Source: Cohnella caldifontis (GTDB taxonomy: Bacteria > Bacillota > Bacilli > Paenibacillales > Paenibacillaceae). Taken from it: 64,000 bases of DNA. Shown here piece by piece: positions 43,774 through 52,495 of this stretch; the first letter of the stretch is position 1; the number at the start of each line of letters is the position of its first letter. The stretch is taken from NCBI RefSeq assembly GCF_029360585.1, contig NZ_JAQZSJ010000004.1, forward strand, positions 186,001 through 250,000, given 5' to 3'. The notes beneath the pieces are model-generated. The model was not told where the DNA came from and made no database searches. It saw nothing but the letters and a program-made list of their open reading frames with translations. The position numbers and the translations under genes were made by a program.

Positions 43774-44745
43774 TCAGTTGTCTTCAGGGGACAGGTTCAG
43801 GTTATTGCGCCCGAAATCCTGATAGGCGGGATCCCGCGAGGAGACGTTGGATTGGATCTGGTTTCGGTAGGAATCTTCGTCGAAGCGGACGGCTACCGTT
43901 CCCCGGTGGTAGTCCCAGATCATCGCCTGGAAAATGTTTTTCGTTCCTTTCACGTAGATGGCTTGCTTCATGTTGTCGTTCGTCTGGATTTGCACGTTCG
44001 TGAACTGGTTGCCGGAAATCTCGTAAGGCAAATCGCGGTGACCGTCGATGTAGATTCCGTATGTCGAATCCTTGATCTGGATCTGGGAGAAGTTGTTGCC
44101 GTTGATCCATATTTTGTCCGGCTCCCGCACGGCCTCGGTTTTCAGGTGAATCGACTTTTCGAATCCGGTGATGTTCAGATTCGTGACTTGCACCCAGCTG
44201 ACGTGGTCGTCTTCCTTGGCCGCGTAGAAGAACAATCCGTTGCCGCGGCCCGGGGGCCCGATGATCTTCAGGTCGGAGATGGACGCCGACTTGAGCGTGC
44301 CGGAAAACCCTTCCGATCCGTCCAAATACACCGCCGACTTATCGAAGTTTTCGTTGCCGTAGGCGTAGATCACGCCTCCCGATACGGCGGAATTGCTTCG
44401 CAATTCGATCACGTTGACGTTGCGGACCGGAATCAGCGTCGCGCCGGAATTCAGCCGCAGCGTGACGGACGGCTTCACCACGATCGTCTTTTCCACGTAG
44501 TACTTGCCGGCCGGAATCGTGACGTCTCCCCCGCCGGCTTGCACGGTCCGGTCGATGGCCTGCTGGATGATCGATTCCGTCAGCCGCTTGCTCGGACTCT
44601 GACTCGGAGCGGCGGCGATCAGCGCGTTGCTCGCCGATACGGACGCCATGCCGTTGCCTCCGCCGCCCCCGTATGGGATTTGGCTGGCGGCGCCGATCGC
44701 GCACAGCAGGACGATCCCTATGGCCGCAGTCGTTTTTCGTTTCAT
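43774..44745 (-). CDS. Secreted pectate-lyase-like beta-helix protein
   Basis: A 323-aa secreted protein with a signal-like N-terminus ('MKRKTTAAIGIVLLCAIGAA'). The beta-helix pattern starts 'SIIQQAIDRTVQAGGGDVTI', as in the pectate lyase 3 superfamily, then repeated turns ('GNGLFFYAAKEDDHVSWVQV'). These proteins in exopolysaccharide operons act as polysaccharide lyases or modifying hydrolases. GGAGGG precedes ATG 44745. It resembles the partial gene at 63541 only at the fold level. Confidence 0.82.
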   Translation of the reverse strand: MKRKTTAAIGIVLLCAIGAASQIPYGGGGGNGMASVSASNALIAAAPSQSPSKRLTESIIQQAIDRTVQAGGGDVTIPAGKYYVEKTIVVKPSVTLRLNSGATLIPVRNVNVIELRSNSAVSGGVIYAYGNENFDKSAVYLDGSEGFSGTLKSASISDLKIIGPPGRGNGLFFYAAKEDDHVSWVQVTNLNITGFEKSIHLKTEAVREPDKIWINGNNFSQIQIKDSTYGIYIDGHRDLPYEISGNQFTNVQIQTNDNMKQAIYVKGTKNIFQAMIWDYHRGTVAVRFDEDSYRNQIQSNVSSRDPAYQDFGRNNLNLSPEDN

Positions 44746-44803
44746 CCGGATTCCCTCCAATAAACGGGATCGGGAGGATCCCTGGCCTCCGATTGGTTTT
44801 CGT

Positions 44804-45892
44804 TCATCCGATCAGCACCTCTTCGTACTTGCCCGTAATGACGGAGCTGTCGTAATCCATCGCGCGGACGAAACCTTCCCTGCCGGGCGTTCCGCCGCAC
44901 CCGAGCAGCATGCCCTCCGCCAAACGCTCCGGACAACCCGCGGGAACGAGCAGCCCGTATTCCGGCCGGGTCAAAATTTCCCGCGGCCCGCTGGGGCAAT
45001 CCGCCGCCACGATGTTGGCGCCGCAAGCCAGCGCTTCCAGCAGCACGTTGGGAAATCCCTCGAAACGGGAGGAGAGCACGAACAAATCGGCATGCTTCAT
45101 GTAAGGATACGGATTTTTCCGGAATCCCGGAAAATGGACGCGTTCGCCGATGCCGAGCGAGACGGCCAGCCGCGACAGCTCCTCCCGCAAGCTTCCTTCT
45201 CCCAGCAAATGTAAATGGGACTCCGGTTCGCGCTCCAGGAACGCCCGGAAAGCGCGGATCAGAAGGTCGAAGCCTTTCTGAAACTCCAGCCTGCCGACCG
45301 CCGCGACATGTTTGCCGGGCCCTTCCGGGAACGGGTTCCTCTCCCCGGCGAGTTCCGCGATCGCCCTGGCGTCGATCGGGTTGTGGATCGTCACCACCTT
45401 CTCGGGACGGACGCCCGTATACGCGACGATCTCCTCTTTCATGCGCTCCGATTGGGCGATGATCCGATCCGCCCGCGGATACAGCTTCCGGTAGAGCATC
45501 CGGTACAAGCGCTGCCGGGAAGGAGGGAGCAAGGCGACCGTCTTGGAGGGCAGGTTGACTTCCCGGATGACGAGTTTCGCGCGGCGGCGGAAGAACGGCC
45601 TGGCCGCGAGCAGCGCGAAATTCATCCGCTCGAACGTCGACAGGATGACGTCCGGCCGCCTTCGGTTGATGGCGCCGAGCAGCTTCGGCATCACGTGGCG
45701 GACTCTCGCGACGCCCAAGTCCTCGGCTTCGGCGTCCGCGGGCAGTTGTCCGGCCAGGGGACCCGTAAGGCTGGCGGCGACGAGCACGGGGTCAATCCGC
45801 CCGCGGTCGAACGAATGCAAGAGATTGACCAGCACCCGTTGCGCTCCGCCCCCGTTCATGGTCGGGGTCAAGAGCATCAGCTTGGTTCGCAT
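44804..45892 (-). CDS. Glycosyltransferase family 4 (GT-B)
   Basis: A 362-aa GT-B enzyme: 'KLMLLTPTMNGGGAQRVLVN', 'RPDVILSTFERMNFALLAA', 'GKHVAAVGRLEFQKGFDLLI', 'LHLLGEGSLREELSRLA', 'FVLSSRFEGFPNVLLEALA' (catalytic EG.P...E). ATG 45892 follows AAGGAG. The start lies inside the 3' end of the polymerase/ligase gene (101-bp overlap in another frame), unusually long for the locus. It probably adds an internal sugar of the repeat unit. Confidence 0.93.
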   Translation of the reverse strand: MRTKLMLLTPTMNGGGAQRVLVNLLHSFDRGRIDPVLVAASLTGPLAGQLPADAEAEDLGVARVRHVMPKLLGAINRRRPDVILSTFERMNFALLAARPFFRRRAKLVIREVNLPSKTVALLPPSRQRLYRMLYRKLYPRADRIIAQSERMKEEIVAYTGVRPEKVVTIHNPIDARAIAELAGERNPFPEGPGKHVAAVGRLEFQKGFDLLIRAFRAFLEREPESHLHLLGEGSLREELSRLAVSLGIGERVHFPGFRKNPYPYMKHADLFVLSSRFEGFPNVLLEALACGANIVAADCPSGPREILTRPEYGLLVPAGCPERLAEGMLLGCGGTPGREGFVRAMDYDSSVITGKYEEVLIG

Positions 45893-47162
45893 GTCTTTCC
45901 GTCTCCTTCTTCCGTTGCTTCGCGGCGGCCGGTTCACGATCCGTACCCGGCAATCGGTACGCGTGATAAGTGAGGCCGATCAACACGGACAGCGTGAACC
46001 ATTGCAGCTTGCTGTAATACGAGACGAGCGCGAAATCCCAGAAAATCAGGATCAACACGACCGATACGTTCAGCCAGCCGTAGTGTTTCTGCCTGTCGTT
46101 GCCGCCCAGCAGCAAGCGCAATCCGGCCCCTAGCAGCGTCACCATCATCGAATAGTAGAGGATCAGGCCGACCAATCCGTTATTGCTGAGCAGCTCGACG
46201 TAATTGTTGTGCGAGTAGGTTTGGTAGCCGGACAAGTACCGGAACTGATCCGTCCCCCAGCCGAACCAAGGCTTCCGTTCCCATAAAGCCAGCCCCGTGC
46301 CGATCATGTCCGCCCGCTCGTTGAGGCTGCCTTCGACGACGTTCGAGCCCGTCAGCATATCCAAGGCGCGGCTGAATCGTTCGAAGAACACCGATTGCCG
46401 CATCATCGCGTACAATCCCGCCAACACGCCGGCGCCGGCGGCCAGGATGGCGAATTTCGCGAGAAACTTCACTTTGACGAGCATCCTCAGGAAATAGAAA
46501 AAGCCGAACAGGAACAAGCCGATCATCGCTTTGCGGGAACCGGCCAAAAACAGGATTTCATAAGCGAACAGCAAGATGAGCAGCAAATACAGGCTTTTGG
46601 AGACGGCCCGGAAGGCAAGGCTGCGGGAGCCCCCCGTTTCCTTGTTGGCCAACTGCTCCGCGCACAAAATGATGCCGATGAATAACGCGATCGCGAACAC
46701 GTTGGCATTGCCCGCGAAGGAACTGATCCGGTCCCAGCCGTTCTTGACCGTAAAACCTCCGAGCTCTTTCCACACCTGGTAGGTCGCGATCAGCAAAGAA
46801 GCGACGAATCCGTACGTCAAATAGCGGACATGGCCCGCGTGCAGGATCAGGTTCACCATGAACAGCGAACTGACGAACAGAAGCAGCAGCGTGACGATCA
46901 TGCTCAGGCTTTCGTTCGTCTCGATCAGGCTCAGGAACGAATAAAGCATGAACGCGAAGAAACAGCCCAGCGGCAAAGGCACGGAAAAGGCGAAACGCGG
47001 CGCCCGGAACATGACCTCGTAGAGGAACGCGGCGATGAACAGAAAGCCGCATGCCTGCGTGACGATCGTCAGTCCGCCGCGAAACGAGAACAACAGAATC
47101 GAGCAGACGTACAAGGCCGCGCACCATTCGGTCAGCGCCATCCGGTTGGCAGCGTGCGTCAT
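45792..47162 (-). CDS. O-antigen polymerase/ligase-like membrane protein (Wzy/WaaL family)
   Basis: A 456-aa multispanning protein with about ten or eleven helices and the large periplasmic loop typical of the family ('GWGTDQFRYLSGYQTYSHNN' with the His-Asn-Asn motif). Candidate polymerase of the repeat unit flipped by Wzx. It starts at ATG 47162, overlapping the preceding CapK stop. The last 40 residues after 'AYRLPGTDREPAAAKQRKK' are charged and overlap the following glycosyltransferase; they may be a tail acquired by loss of an earlier stop. Confidence 0.85.
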   Translation of the reverse strand: MTHAANRMALTEWCAALYVCSILLFSFRGGLTIVTQACGFLFIAAFLYEVMFRAPRFAFSVPLPLGCFFAFMLYSFLSLIETNESLSMIVTLLLLFVSSLFMVNLILHAGHVRYLTYGFVASLLIATYQVWKELGGFTVKNGWDRISSFAGNANVFAIALFIGIILCAEQLANKETGGSRSLAFRAVSKSLYLLLILLFAYEILFLAGSRKAMIGLFLFGFFYFLRMLVKVKFLAKFAILAAGAGVLAGLYAMMRQSVFFERFSRALDMLTGSNVVEGSLNERADMIGTGLALWERKPWFGWGTDQFRYLSGYQTYSHNNYVELLSNNGLVGLILYYSMMVTLLGAGLRLLLGGNDRQKHYGWLNVSVVLILIFWDFALVSYYSKLQWFTLSVLIGLTYHAYRLPGTDREPAAAKQRKKETERHANQADALDPDHERGRSATGAGQSLAFVRPRAD

Positions 47163-48556
47163 GTCCCCGCGTTCTCCCCCGCGAAATGGGCTTCGGCCAC
47201 CCGGGACAGCGTGTACCGGAATTTGCCGGAAGGGCTCGGCGGAATGTCGTCCCTCTCCTCGAAGATCACCTGGCAATCCCCTCCCATGACGAGCCGGATT
47301 TTCCCCGCGATATCGGAGATCGCGCGCTCCCCGGGTTTCGCCCGGCCATCCGCGCGATCGCCCGGAACCCAGACGACCCGGATGCGGGCGTAATCTTCCT
47401 GGATGACCTGGAACTGTTTCACCCAGTCCTGGAAGTAGAACAAATGGGTGAAATATTCCCCGTGCACGCGCGTGCCGGACCGCGTAACGAACGTATCCGT
47501 AACCCGGCCGGCCAACTGCCCGATCAGGGGGTAGGACCGGCCGCAGGGGCATTTGCCCTCCGCCCAAGCCCCCAGGTCTCCGATGCGGTAACGGATGATC
47601 GGCATCGCGTAGTTCGTCAGGAGCGTGACGACGATTTCCCCGGTTTCGCCGGGCGCGGCCGGGCGGCCGCCCGGACCGAGAATCTCGACGTAATGCGTCG
47701 GCACCGAAACGTGCAAGCCTTCGTGATGGTCGCATTCGCAAGCGATATCCCCGACTTCGCGGGAGCCGTAACGGTCGAAGACGGGACAGCCGAACGTCCG
47801 CTCGATCCGCTCCCGCATGGGACGGAACAGCGTGCCGGCCGAAGTCATGATCGCCCGCGGACGGTGCGCCGGCGTCCCGGTCCGCTCGGCATGCTGAGCC
47901 AGCTGGTCGATGCTGTCGGCGTACGCCAAAATCTGCACCGGTTTGAAATCGTCGATCGTCCGCAAATACCGGTCCATCTGCGTCTCCGTCATCCGGAACG
48001 CGTTCAGGTGGATTTCGTTTTTGACCCATCTCCCGACATAGGTCTTCAAGCTTTCCCTGCCGACGAGCAAGTCCCTTTCGGATCCCCACAGGCGGATTTG
48101 GCGGTCCCCCATCCGGCGGCCCGACCAGCTGTCGTCCAGCAGCTTCACGGCGGCGGTCCAATCGGCGTACTCTTTGTCCTGGATGAACCGAACGGGGTCC
48201 CCCGTCGAACCGCCCGAAGTATTGAAATACCACCGGCGTTCTTCCAAGTCGGCGGATTTCATTTCGTCCAAGCGGTCGCGGATATCGGCTTTGTCCAGCA
48301 GGGCCAAACGGCCGAAGCGGTCCAAATTCACGGAGAATCCGTCGCATACGCCCGCCTCCTCAAGCCGCTGCCGGTAGAACGGCACGTAGTGGTACGCATG
48401 AATCAGCAAGTCGGACAGCCTTTGGCGCTGCATGGCGGCCATCCGGCGTTCGTCCAGCCATTGCCAGCGGCTGAGCAACGCCAAATTCCGCATCGTGTTG
48501 CCCTGGTTGTTCAACTGCGTCCGATAAAGTTTTTGTTTGAGCACGTTCATTGGCAC
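47159..48556 (-). CDS. CapK/PaaK-like adenylate-forming enzyme (second copy)
   Basis: A 465-aa paralogue of the protein at 41750, with the same set of motifs: 'NTSGGSTGDPVRFIQDKEY', 'YGSREVGDIACECDHHEGLH', 'GEIVVTLLTNYAMPIIRYRIGDLG', 'KCPCGRSYPLIGQLAGR'. GTG 48556 sits 6 bases after GGAGGG; ATG 48550 is the alternative. Having two diverged copies in one locus suggests two different activated substituents or two acceptor sugars. Its stop overlaps the polymerase/ligase start. Confidence 0.87.
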   Translation of the reverse strand: MPMNVLKQKLYRTQLNNQGNTMRNLALLSRWQWLDERRMAAMQRQRLSDLLIHAYHYVPFYRQRLEEAGVCDGFSVNLDRFGRLALLDKADIRDRLDEMKSADLEERRWYFNTSGGSTGDPVRFIQDKEYADWTAAVKLLDDSWSGRRMGDRQIRLWGSERDLLVGRESLKTYVGRWVKNEIHLNAFRMTETQMDRYLRTIDDFKPVQILAYADSIDQLAQHAERTGTPAHRPRAIMTSAGTLFRPMRERIERTFGCPVFDRYGSREVGDIACECDHHEGLHVSVPTHYVEILGPGGRPAAPGETGEIVVTLLTNYAMPIIRYRIGDLGAWAEGKCPCGRSYPLIGQLAGRVTDTFVTRSGTRVHGEYFTHLFYFQDWVKQFQVIQEDYARIRVVWVPGDRADGRAKPGERAISDIAGKIRLVMGGDCQVIFEERDDIPPSPSGKFRYTLSRVAEAHFAGENAGT

Positions 48557-48596
48557 CTAAGTCCCTCCAAACGTTGCGGTTCTTCGGATCGATCCG

Positions 48597-49901
48597 CTAG
48601 ACGGCCATCCTCGCCTTTTTCCTCACCGAGCTTTGCACGCCCAGGATCAAGAAGAGATTGAAAACGGCCCCGACGATACTGTAAACCGCGACGCATCCAA
48701 GCGGATTCAAGTAAAGGCCGCCGACATACAAAGCGCCGAATCGGAAAGCGAGCAGCGCGCATTCGTACGCGAGCAGCATGCGCTGCATGCCGAACACCGT
48801 CGACAGCACGTTCGCGGGCGGGTTCACGAACGCGAAGAACAGCCAGACGGCCATCCACCGCGCGTATTGCCCGGCTTCGTGCCATTCGGGGCCGAGCACG
48901 GCCTGGAACAGCGGAGGTCCGAACGCCGTGAGGACGATCAGCGGAACCGCCGCCAGCATCGCCAGCGTCAGCGTGAGCTTGCGGAACATGCGGACCGCGC
49001 GGTCCCCGTCATGCTTCGCTTCGCTGGCCTGCTGAAGGAACACTTGCCGCACCGACTGCGACACGAGCGTGACCGGTAGTTGCAGCAGCCGGATGGAAAT
49101 GGCATAGAAAGCCACGACCCGCGTGTCATAGAAGATCGCCAGCATGAACACGGGCAAATTTTGCGACAAGGCGTTCAGCAGCGCCTGCGGGGTGCTGTAC
49201 AGCGGAAACTCCGCGTATTGCCGCGCAAGCGACCGCAAATGGCGCCACGACATCGCCCGCTTCAACCGGCTTCCGCATTCCCGCCAGCCTTGCAAGCCCA
49301 GTACGGCGGAGGCGGCGGATTGGCCGGCAAAATGTCCACCGATCAATCCAACGGTTCCGATGCCGAAAAATCCCGCGGCGAGCTGCATGGCGGACACGGC
49401 GACGGAGCGGACGGCTTGCGACAGCGACAGCCGCTTGAACCGGGCGTTGCGGGTGCTCCAATAATTGAGGTTCTGATAAAGGCCCATCGCCAGCAGGGAG
49501 CAAGGAATCCAAGCGAGCCACGGCGTCAGCTCGGGCACGCCCATCCGCTCCGAGACGGCCGGCCCGGCGGCGAACACGACCGCGCAACAGATCGCGCTCA
49601 TCAGCAGAACGGACAGGCTGGACAACAGGAACAGCCCGTCCCCGTCCCGTTCGTCCCGCGGCAGCACGATGGCCAGTTCATAACGGAAAGCCGCCGCGAC
49701 GGACCAGACGCTGATGATCGAGACGTACATCGAATACACGCCCAGCGCGTCGGCCTCGTATAACCGGGTCAATACGGGGGCCGTCAGCACGGTGATCAGT
49801 TGGGCGACGATCGTGCCCGACATCATCAACGATACGTTTTTCAGAAAATCGCCTTTCAGGAAACCAAGCTTCCCGCTCTTCAAGCCCATCAATTGGTTCA
49901 T
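48597..49901 (-). CDS. Polysaccharide flippase (Wzx/MATE-like)
   Basis: A 434-aa protein with about 12-14 membrane helices, first helix 'NVSLMMSGTIVAQLITVLTA', then 'LTRLYEADALGVYSMYVSI', the standard start of oligosaccharide flippases. It would move undecaprenyl-linked repeat units to the outer face, upstream of the polymerase. The C-terminal 'SVRKKARMAV' is cytosolic. Operon position between the BY-kinase and the CapK enzyme fits a Wzx/Wzy pathway. Confidence 0.92.
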   Translation of the reverse strand: MNQLMGLKSGKLGFLKGDFLKNVSLMMSGTIVAQLITVLTAPVLTRLYEADALGVYSMYVSIISVWSVAAAFRYELAIVLPRDERDGDGLFLLSSLSVLLMSAICCAVVFAAGPAVSERMGVPELTPWLAWIPCSLLAMGLYQNLNYWSTRNARFKRLSLSQAVRSVAVSAMQLAAGFFGIGTVGLIGGHFAGQSAASAVLGLQGWRECGSRLKRAMSWRHLRSLARQYAEFPLYSTPQALLNALSQNLPVFMLAIFYDTRVVAFYAISIRLLQLPVTLVSQSVRQVFLQQASEAKHDGDRAVRMFRKLTLTLAMLAAVPLIVLTAFGPPLFQAVLGPEWHEAGQYARWMAVWLFFAFVNPPANVLSTVFGMQRMLLAYECALLAFRFGALYVGGLYLNPLGCVAVYSIVGAVFNLFLILGVQSSVRKKARMAV

Positions 49902-49926
49902 CGCGTTCGACCGGACCCGGGTTCGC

Positions 49927-50580
49927 TTAACCGACGGAAGCTTTGCGCCGATGGGCGTAATGGAAAACAGCGCCGACGATCTCCGCGCCGACTTCCTGCA
50001 AGGCGGCTTTCAGCTTCAGGACGTGCTCCCGCTTCGTTCGGCCTTCTTTGACGACGAGCAGAACGCCGTCGCTCAAGGAGGCCAGCATGTGCGCATCCGA
50101 CCATTCCAGAGCGGCGGGAGCATCGATGAGCACCATGTCGTAGTCGTTGCGGATTTCATTCAGAAAGGCGGAAAGCTTCGAGGAGGTGAGCAGTTCGATC
50201 GGGTCGATCCCTCCCGGTCCCGACGTGATCAAGCCCAGGCGGGGCACCTTGGAGCATCGCACGATCTCGCTGACGTCATATCGCTCCTCCGCCAGGTTGG
50301 ATAACCCGCTTCGGTTGGAAACGCCGAACAGCTTGTGGAGGGTCGGATTCCGGAAATTCGCGTCGACGAGCAGCACGTCTTTGTCTTGCTGGGCATACGT
50401 GCAGGCCAAGTTGGCCGCGGTCATCGACTTGCCCTCGCCATGGCCGGCGGAAGTGACGGTGAGCACGTATCCCTTCCCGCCGGACAATATGGGCTCCAGC
50501 CGGGTCCGGATTTTCCAGCAGCTTTCGTATACCGGCGAGGCGGTTTTGATTTTCGTTTGTTTAGGACTCCATGGCCACAT
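49927..50580 (-). CDS. CpsD/CapB-type tyrosine kinase (BY-kinase)
   Basis: A 217-aa cytosolic kinase. Walker A 'TSAGHGEGKSMTAANLA', Walker A' 'DVLLVDANFRNPTLHKLFG' and Walker B 'MVLIDAPAALEW' are typical. The Tyr-rich autophosphorylated tail of CpsD is not evident; the C-terminus ends 'FHYAHRRKASVG' with one Tyr. Its activator is the Wzz-like protein at 50561, whose 3' end overlaps it by 20 bp. It probably controls chain length and assembly. Second Wzz at 55914 may also serve it. Confidence 0.9.
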   Translation of the reverse strand: MWPWSPKQTKIKTASPVYESCWKIRTRLEPILSGGKGYVLTVTSAGHGEGKSMTAANLACTYAQQDKDVLLVDANFRNPTLHKLFGVSNRSGLSNLAEERYDVSEIVRCSKVPRLGLITSGPGGIDPIELLTSSKLSAFLNEIRNDYDMVLIDAPAALEWSDAHMLASLSDGVLLVVKEGRTKREHVLKLKAALQEVGAEIVGAVFHYAHRRKASVG

Positions 50581-51298
50581 CGAGCCGTTCCCCCGCTTTC
50601 TTTTCGTTTGCCGACCGGATCGCCGGATAGGCGCAACGCTTTTTGGACCTCGGGACGACGCCGAGCACGGTTACTCCCGTAAACCGCTCGACCTCCGCCG
50701 CCGAGCGGAAATCCTCCCGCAGATGCTCCCGCAGCAGAAACCACGCGGCGCTGAGCAGCAAGGAGAACACGAAACCGATCCCCGCGTTCACCGTGTGACT
50801 CGGTTTGACGGGCCCGACATCCTCCGTTTCCCGCGCGGGATTGAGCAGGATCAGACGGTTCGACTTCAAAATCGCGGGAATTTCCCGGACCAGCGTCTCC
50901 GCCACGGCGTTGGCGGTCCGCGCGGCTTGCCCGTATGAGGAACCCCGCACGACGATGGTCATGATCTGATTGCCCGTCGACGCGGTCGCGACGCCCCCGA
51001 GCAGCTCGGCGGCGGAGAGATTCAGCTCCGGATGGGAGACGACGACTTCGTTCATGAGCCGCGGCGTTTCCACGATGTCGCGGTACGTTTGGAGCAGCAT
51101 CCCGCTGGCCATCAGCGAATTGTAGTCGATTTCCCCGTCCGGGACCTCGGCCGTCGCGAGCAGCTCCGCGGACGCTTCGTATACGGGATCGATGAGATAC
51201 AGGCTGTATGCCGCGCTGGCGACCGTGCCGATCAGAACCGCCAGGACGATCCAGGCCGATTTCGCCCGAAGCAGCCGGACGATTTGCTTGAAATCCAT
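50561..51298 (-). CDS. Wzz/CapA-type chain-length regulator and kinase activator
   Basis: A 245-aa membrane protein with two helices flanking an extracellular domain: N-terminal 'IVLAVLIGTVASAAYSLYLI' and C-terminal 'AGIGFVFSLLLSAAWFLLRE'. N-terminal 'MDFKQIVRLLRAK' and the extracellular 'DYNSLMASGMLLQTYRDIVETP' are shared with the homologue at 55914. It should control polymer length and activate the BY-kinase at 49927. The C-terminal juxtamembrane tail ('SKKRCAYPAIRSANEKKAGE') has the expected basic stretch. Confidence 0.88.
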   Translation of the reverse strand: MDFKQIVRLLRAKSAWIVLAVLIGTVASAAYSLYLIDPVYEASAELLATAEVPDGEIDYNSLMASGMLLQTYRDIVETPRLMNEVVVSHPELNLSAAELLGGVATASTGNQIMTIVVRGSSYGQAARTANAVAETLVREIPAILKSNRLILLNPARETEDVGPVKPSHTVNAGIGFVFSLLLSAAWFLLREHLREDFRSAAEVERFTGVTVLGVVPRSKKRCAYPAIRSANEKKAGERLDVAMES

Positions 51299-51316
51299 TC
51301 GCGTTCACTTCCCGTG

Positions 51317-52465
51317 TCATACTTGCGATCGGCCTTCGGGCACCTTCTCCGCGAGGGGCAGCACGACGTTCTTCCGCCCCCGCGGGGAAGGCCCGATGCC
51401 GATTTTGCCCACGATCAGGGCGCCGTACTTGAACTTGTTCAGGAAATGGGAGATCGCCGCGGATCCACATACCGCCAAGACGAAACACGCGACCGTGAAC
51501 AGCCAGAAATAGGCTTCCGAAGCGTAAACGGGCAGCGCGTAATCGAGGGCGGCAAGCACGAATCGCGAAGTCAGGAAGATGCCGAACGAATATTGGCTGA
51601 TCCGCATGAGAAGCCGCGGGATCTCTTGCCGGCGATTCGCCCATGCCATCAGGCAGAACAGCATCCCGAACGTATAGAACATGACGTCGAACCGCTTGGA
51701 ATAGACCTCCGGAATCACCTCGGCCCGATACAGCCACAGCATCGAGGCGGCGATCGCGATCGTCGCGCCAAGGATCCGCATACTGTTTCGTCTCGCGAAG
51801 GCCGTCACCCGCTCGGCGTTTTTCCCGCAGTAGAACGCGACGGTGAAGTAGGAGATCCACGCGACGAAAGGAACTTTGTTCAAGAATCGCACGATGTATT
51901 CGCTGATCCCGAGAGCGGACGCGAGGTCGATCAGGTTAAAGGGCGCGAGGTAGAGCACGTTTACGGCCACGGCCGCCGCAATGGCGTAAACGGCCGGGAT
52001 CCTGCCGTACACGTATTTCGCGAACAAGGCATGCAGGATATAAAATTGGAAAATCACGATCAGGAAATAACCGAAAAAGTCGGCCAACAGCACTTTTTTG
52101 GCCAGCTCGTATGCGTAATCCGCGAACGTCGGAGACGGAACGTTACGAAACGTATCAACCAAGGCATAGAGAACGGCGACGGAAAGGTAAGGGGTCAGGA
52201 TGTATTTCGCGCGCTTCCGGTAAAAACCGTTCGGTACTTGAGCCCCGTATGACTTGGCCAGCAAAAACTCGGAGATGAAAACGAACGTCGGCGTGGCATA
52301 CATCAGCAACAGCTGGAGGGCATACAGCACTTCGGCCCGGACGCTGCTGTCTTCCACGGAAAAATGGGACAGGGAAGTCGACAGCGTATTGTATAGCGCG
52401 ATGCCCAAACAAGCCAGACTTCGAAGCGCGAATATTTCCTTCACGTATTTCGATCGGCCTTCCAT
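51317..52465 (-). CDS. Membrane acyltransferase (acyltransferase-3 type)
   Basis: A 382-aa polytopic protein with about ten membrane helices. The N-terminal 'KEIFALRSLACLGIALYNTL' and the following 'TPTFVFISEFLLAKSYG' match the acyltransferase-3 family that adds acetyl or succinyl groups to surface polysaccharides. ATG 52465 is preferred (GGTGCC context), though an upstream ATG at 52477 is in frame. It sits between the UDP-glucose dehydrogenase and Wzz genes. Confidence 0.85.
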   Translation of the reverse strand: MEGRSKYVKEIFALRSLACLGIALYNTLSTSLSHFSVEDSSVRAEVLYALQLLLMYATPTFVFISEFLLAKSYGAQVPNGFYRKRAKYILTPYLSVAVLYALVDTFRNVPSPTFADYAYELAKKVLLADFFGYFLIVIFQFYILHALFAKYVYGRIPAVYAIAAAVAVNVLYLAPFNLIDLASALGISEYIVRFLNKVPFVAWISYFTVAFYCGKNAERVTAFARRNSMRILGATIAIAASMLWLYRAEVIPEVYSKRFDVMFYTFGMLFCLMAWANRRQEIPRLLMRISQYSFGIFLTSRFVLAALDYALPVYASEAYFWLFTVACFVLAVCGSAAISHFLNKFKYGALIVGKIGIGPSPRGRKNVVLPLAEKVPEGRSQV

Positions 52466-52495
52466 TGGCACCAGCATCCTTTCGCCTTCCTGAAG

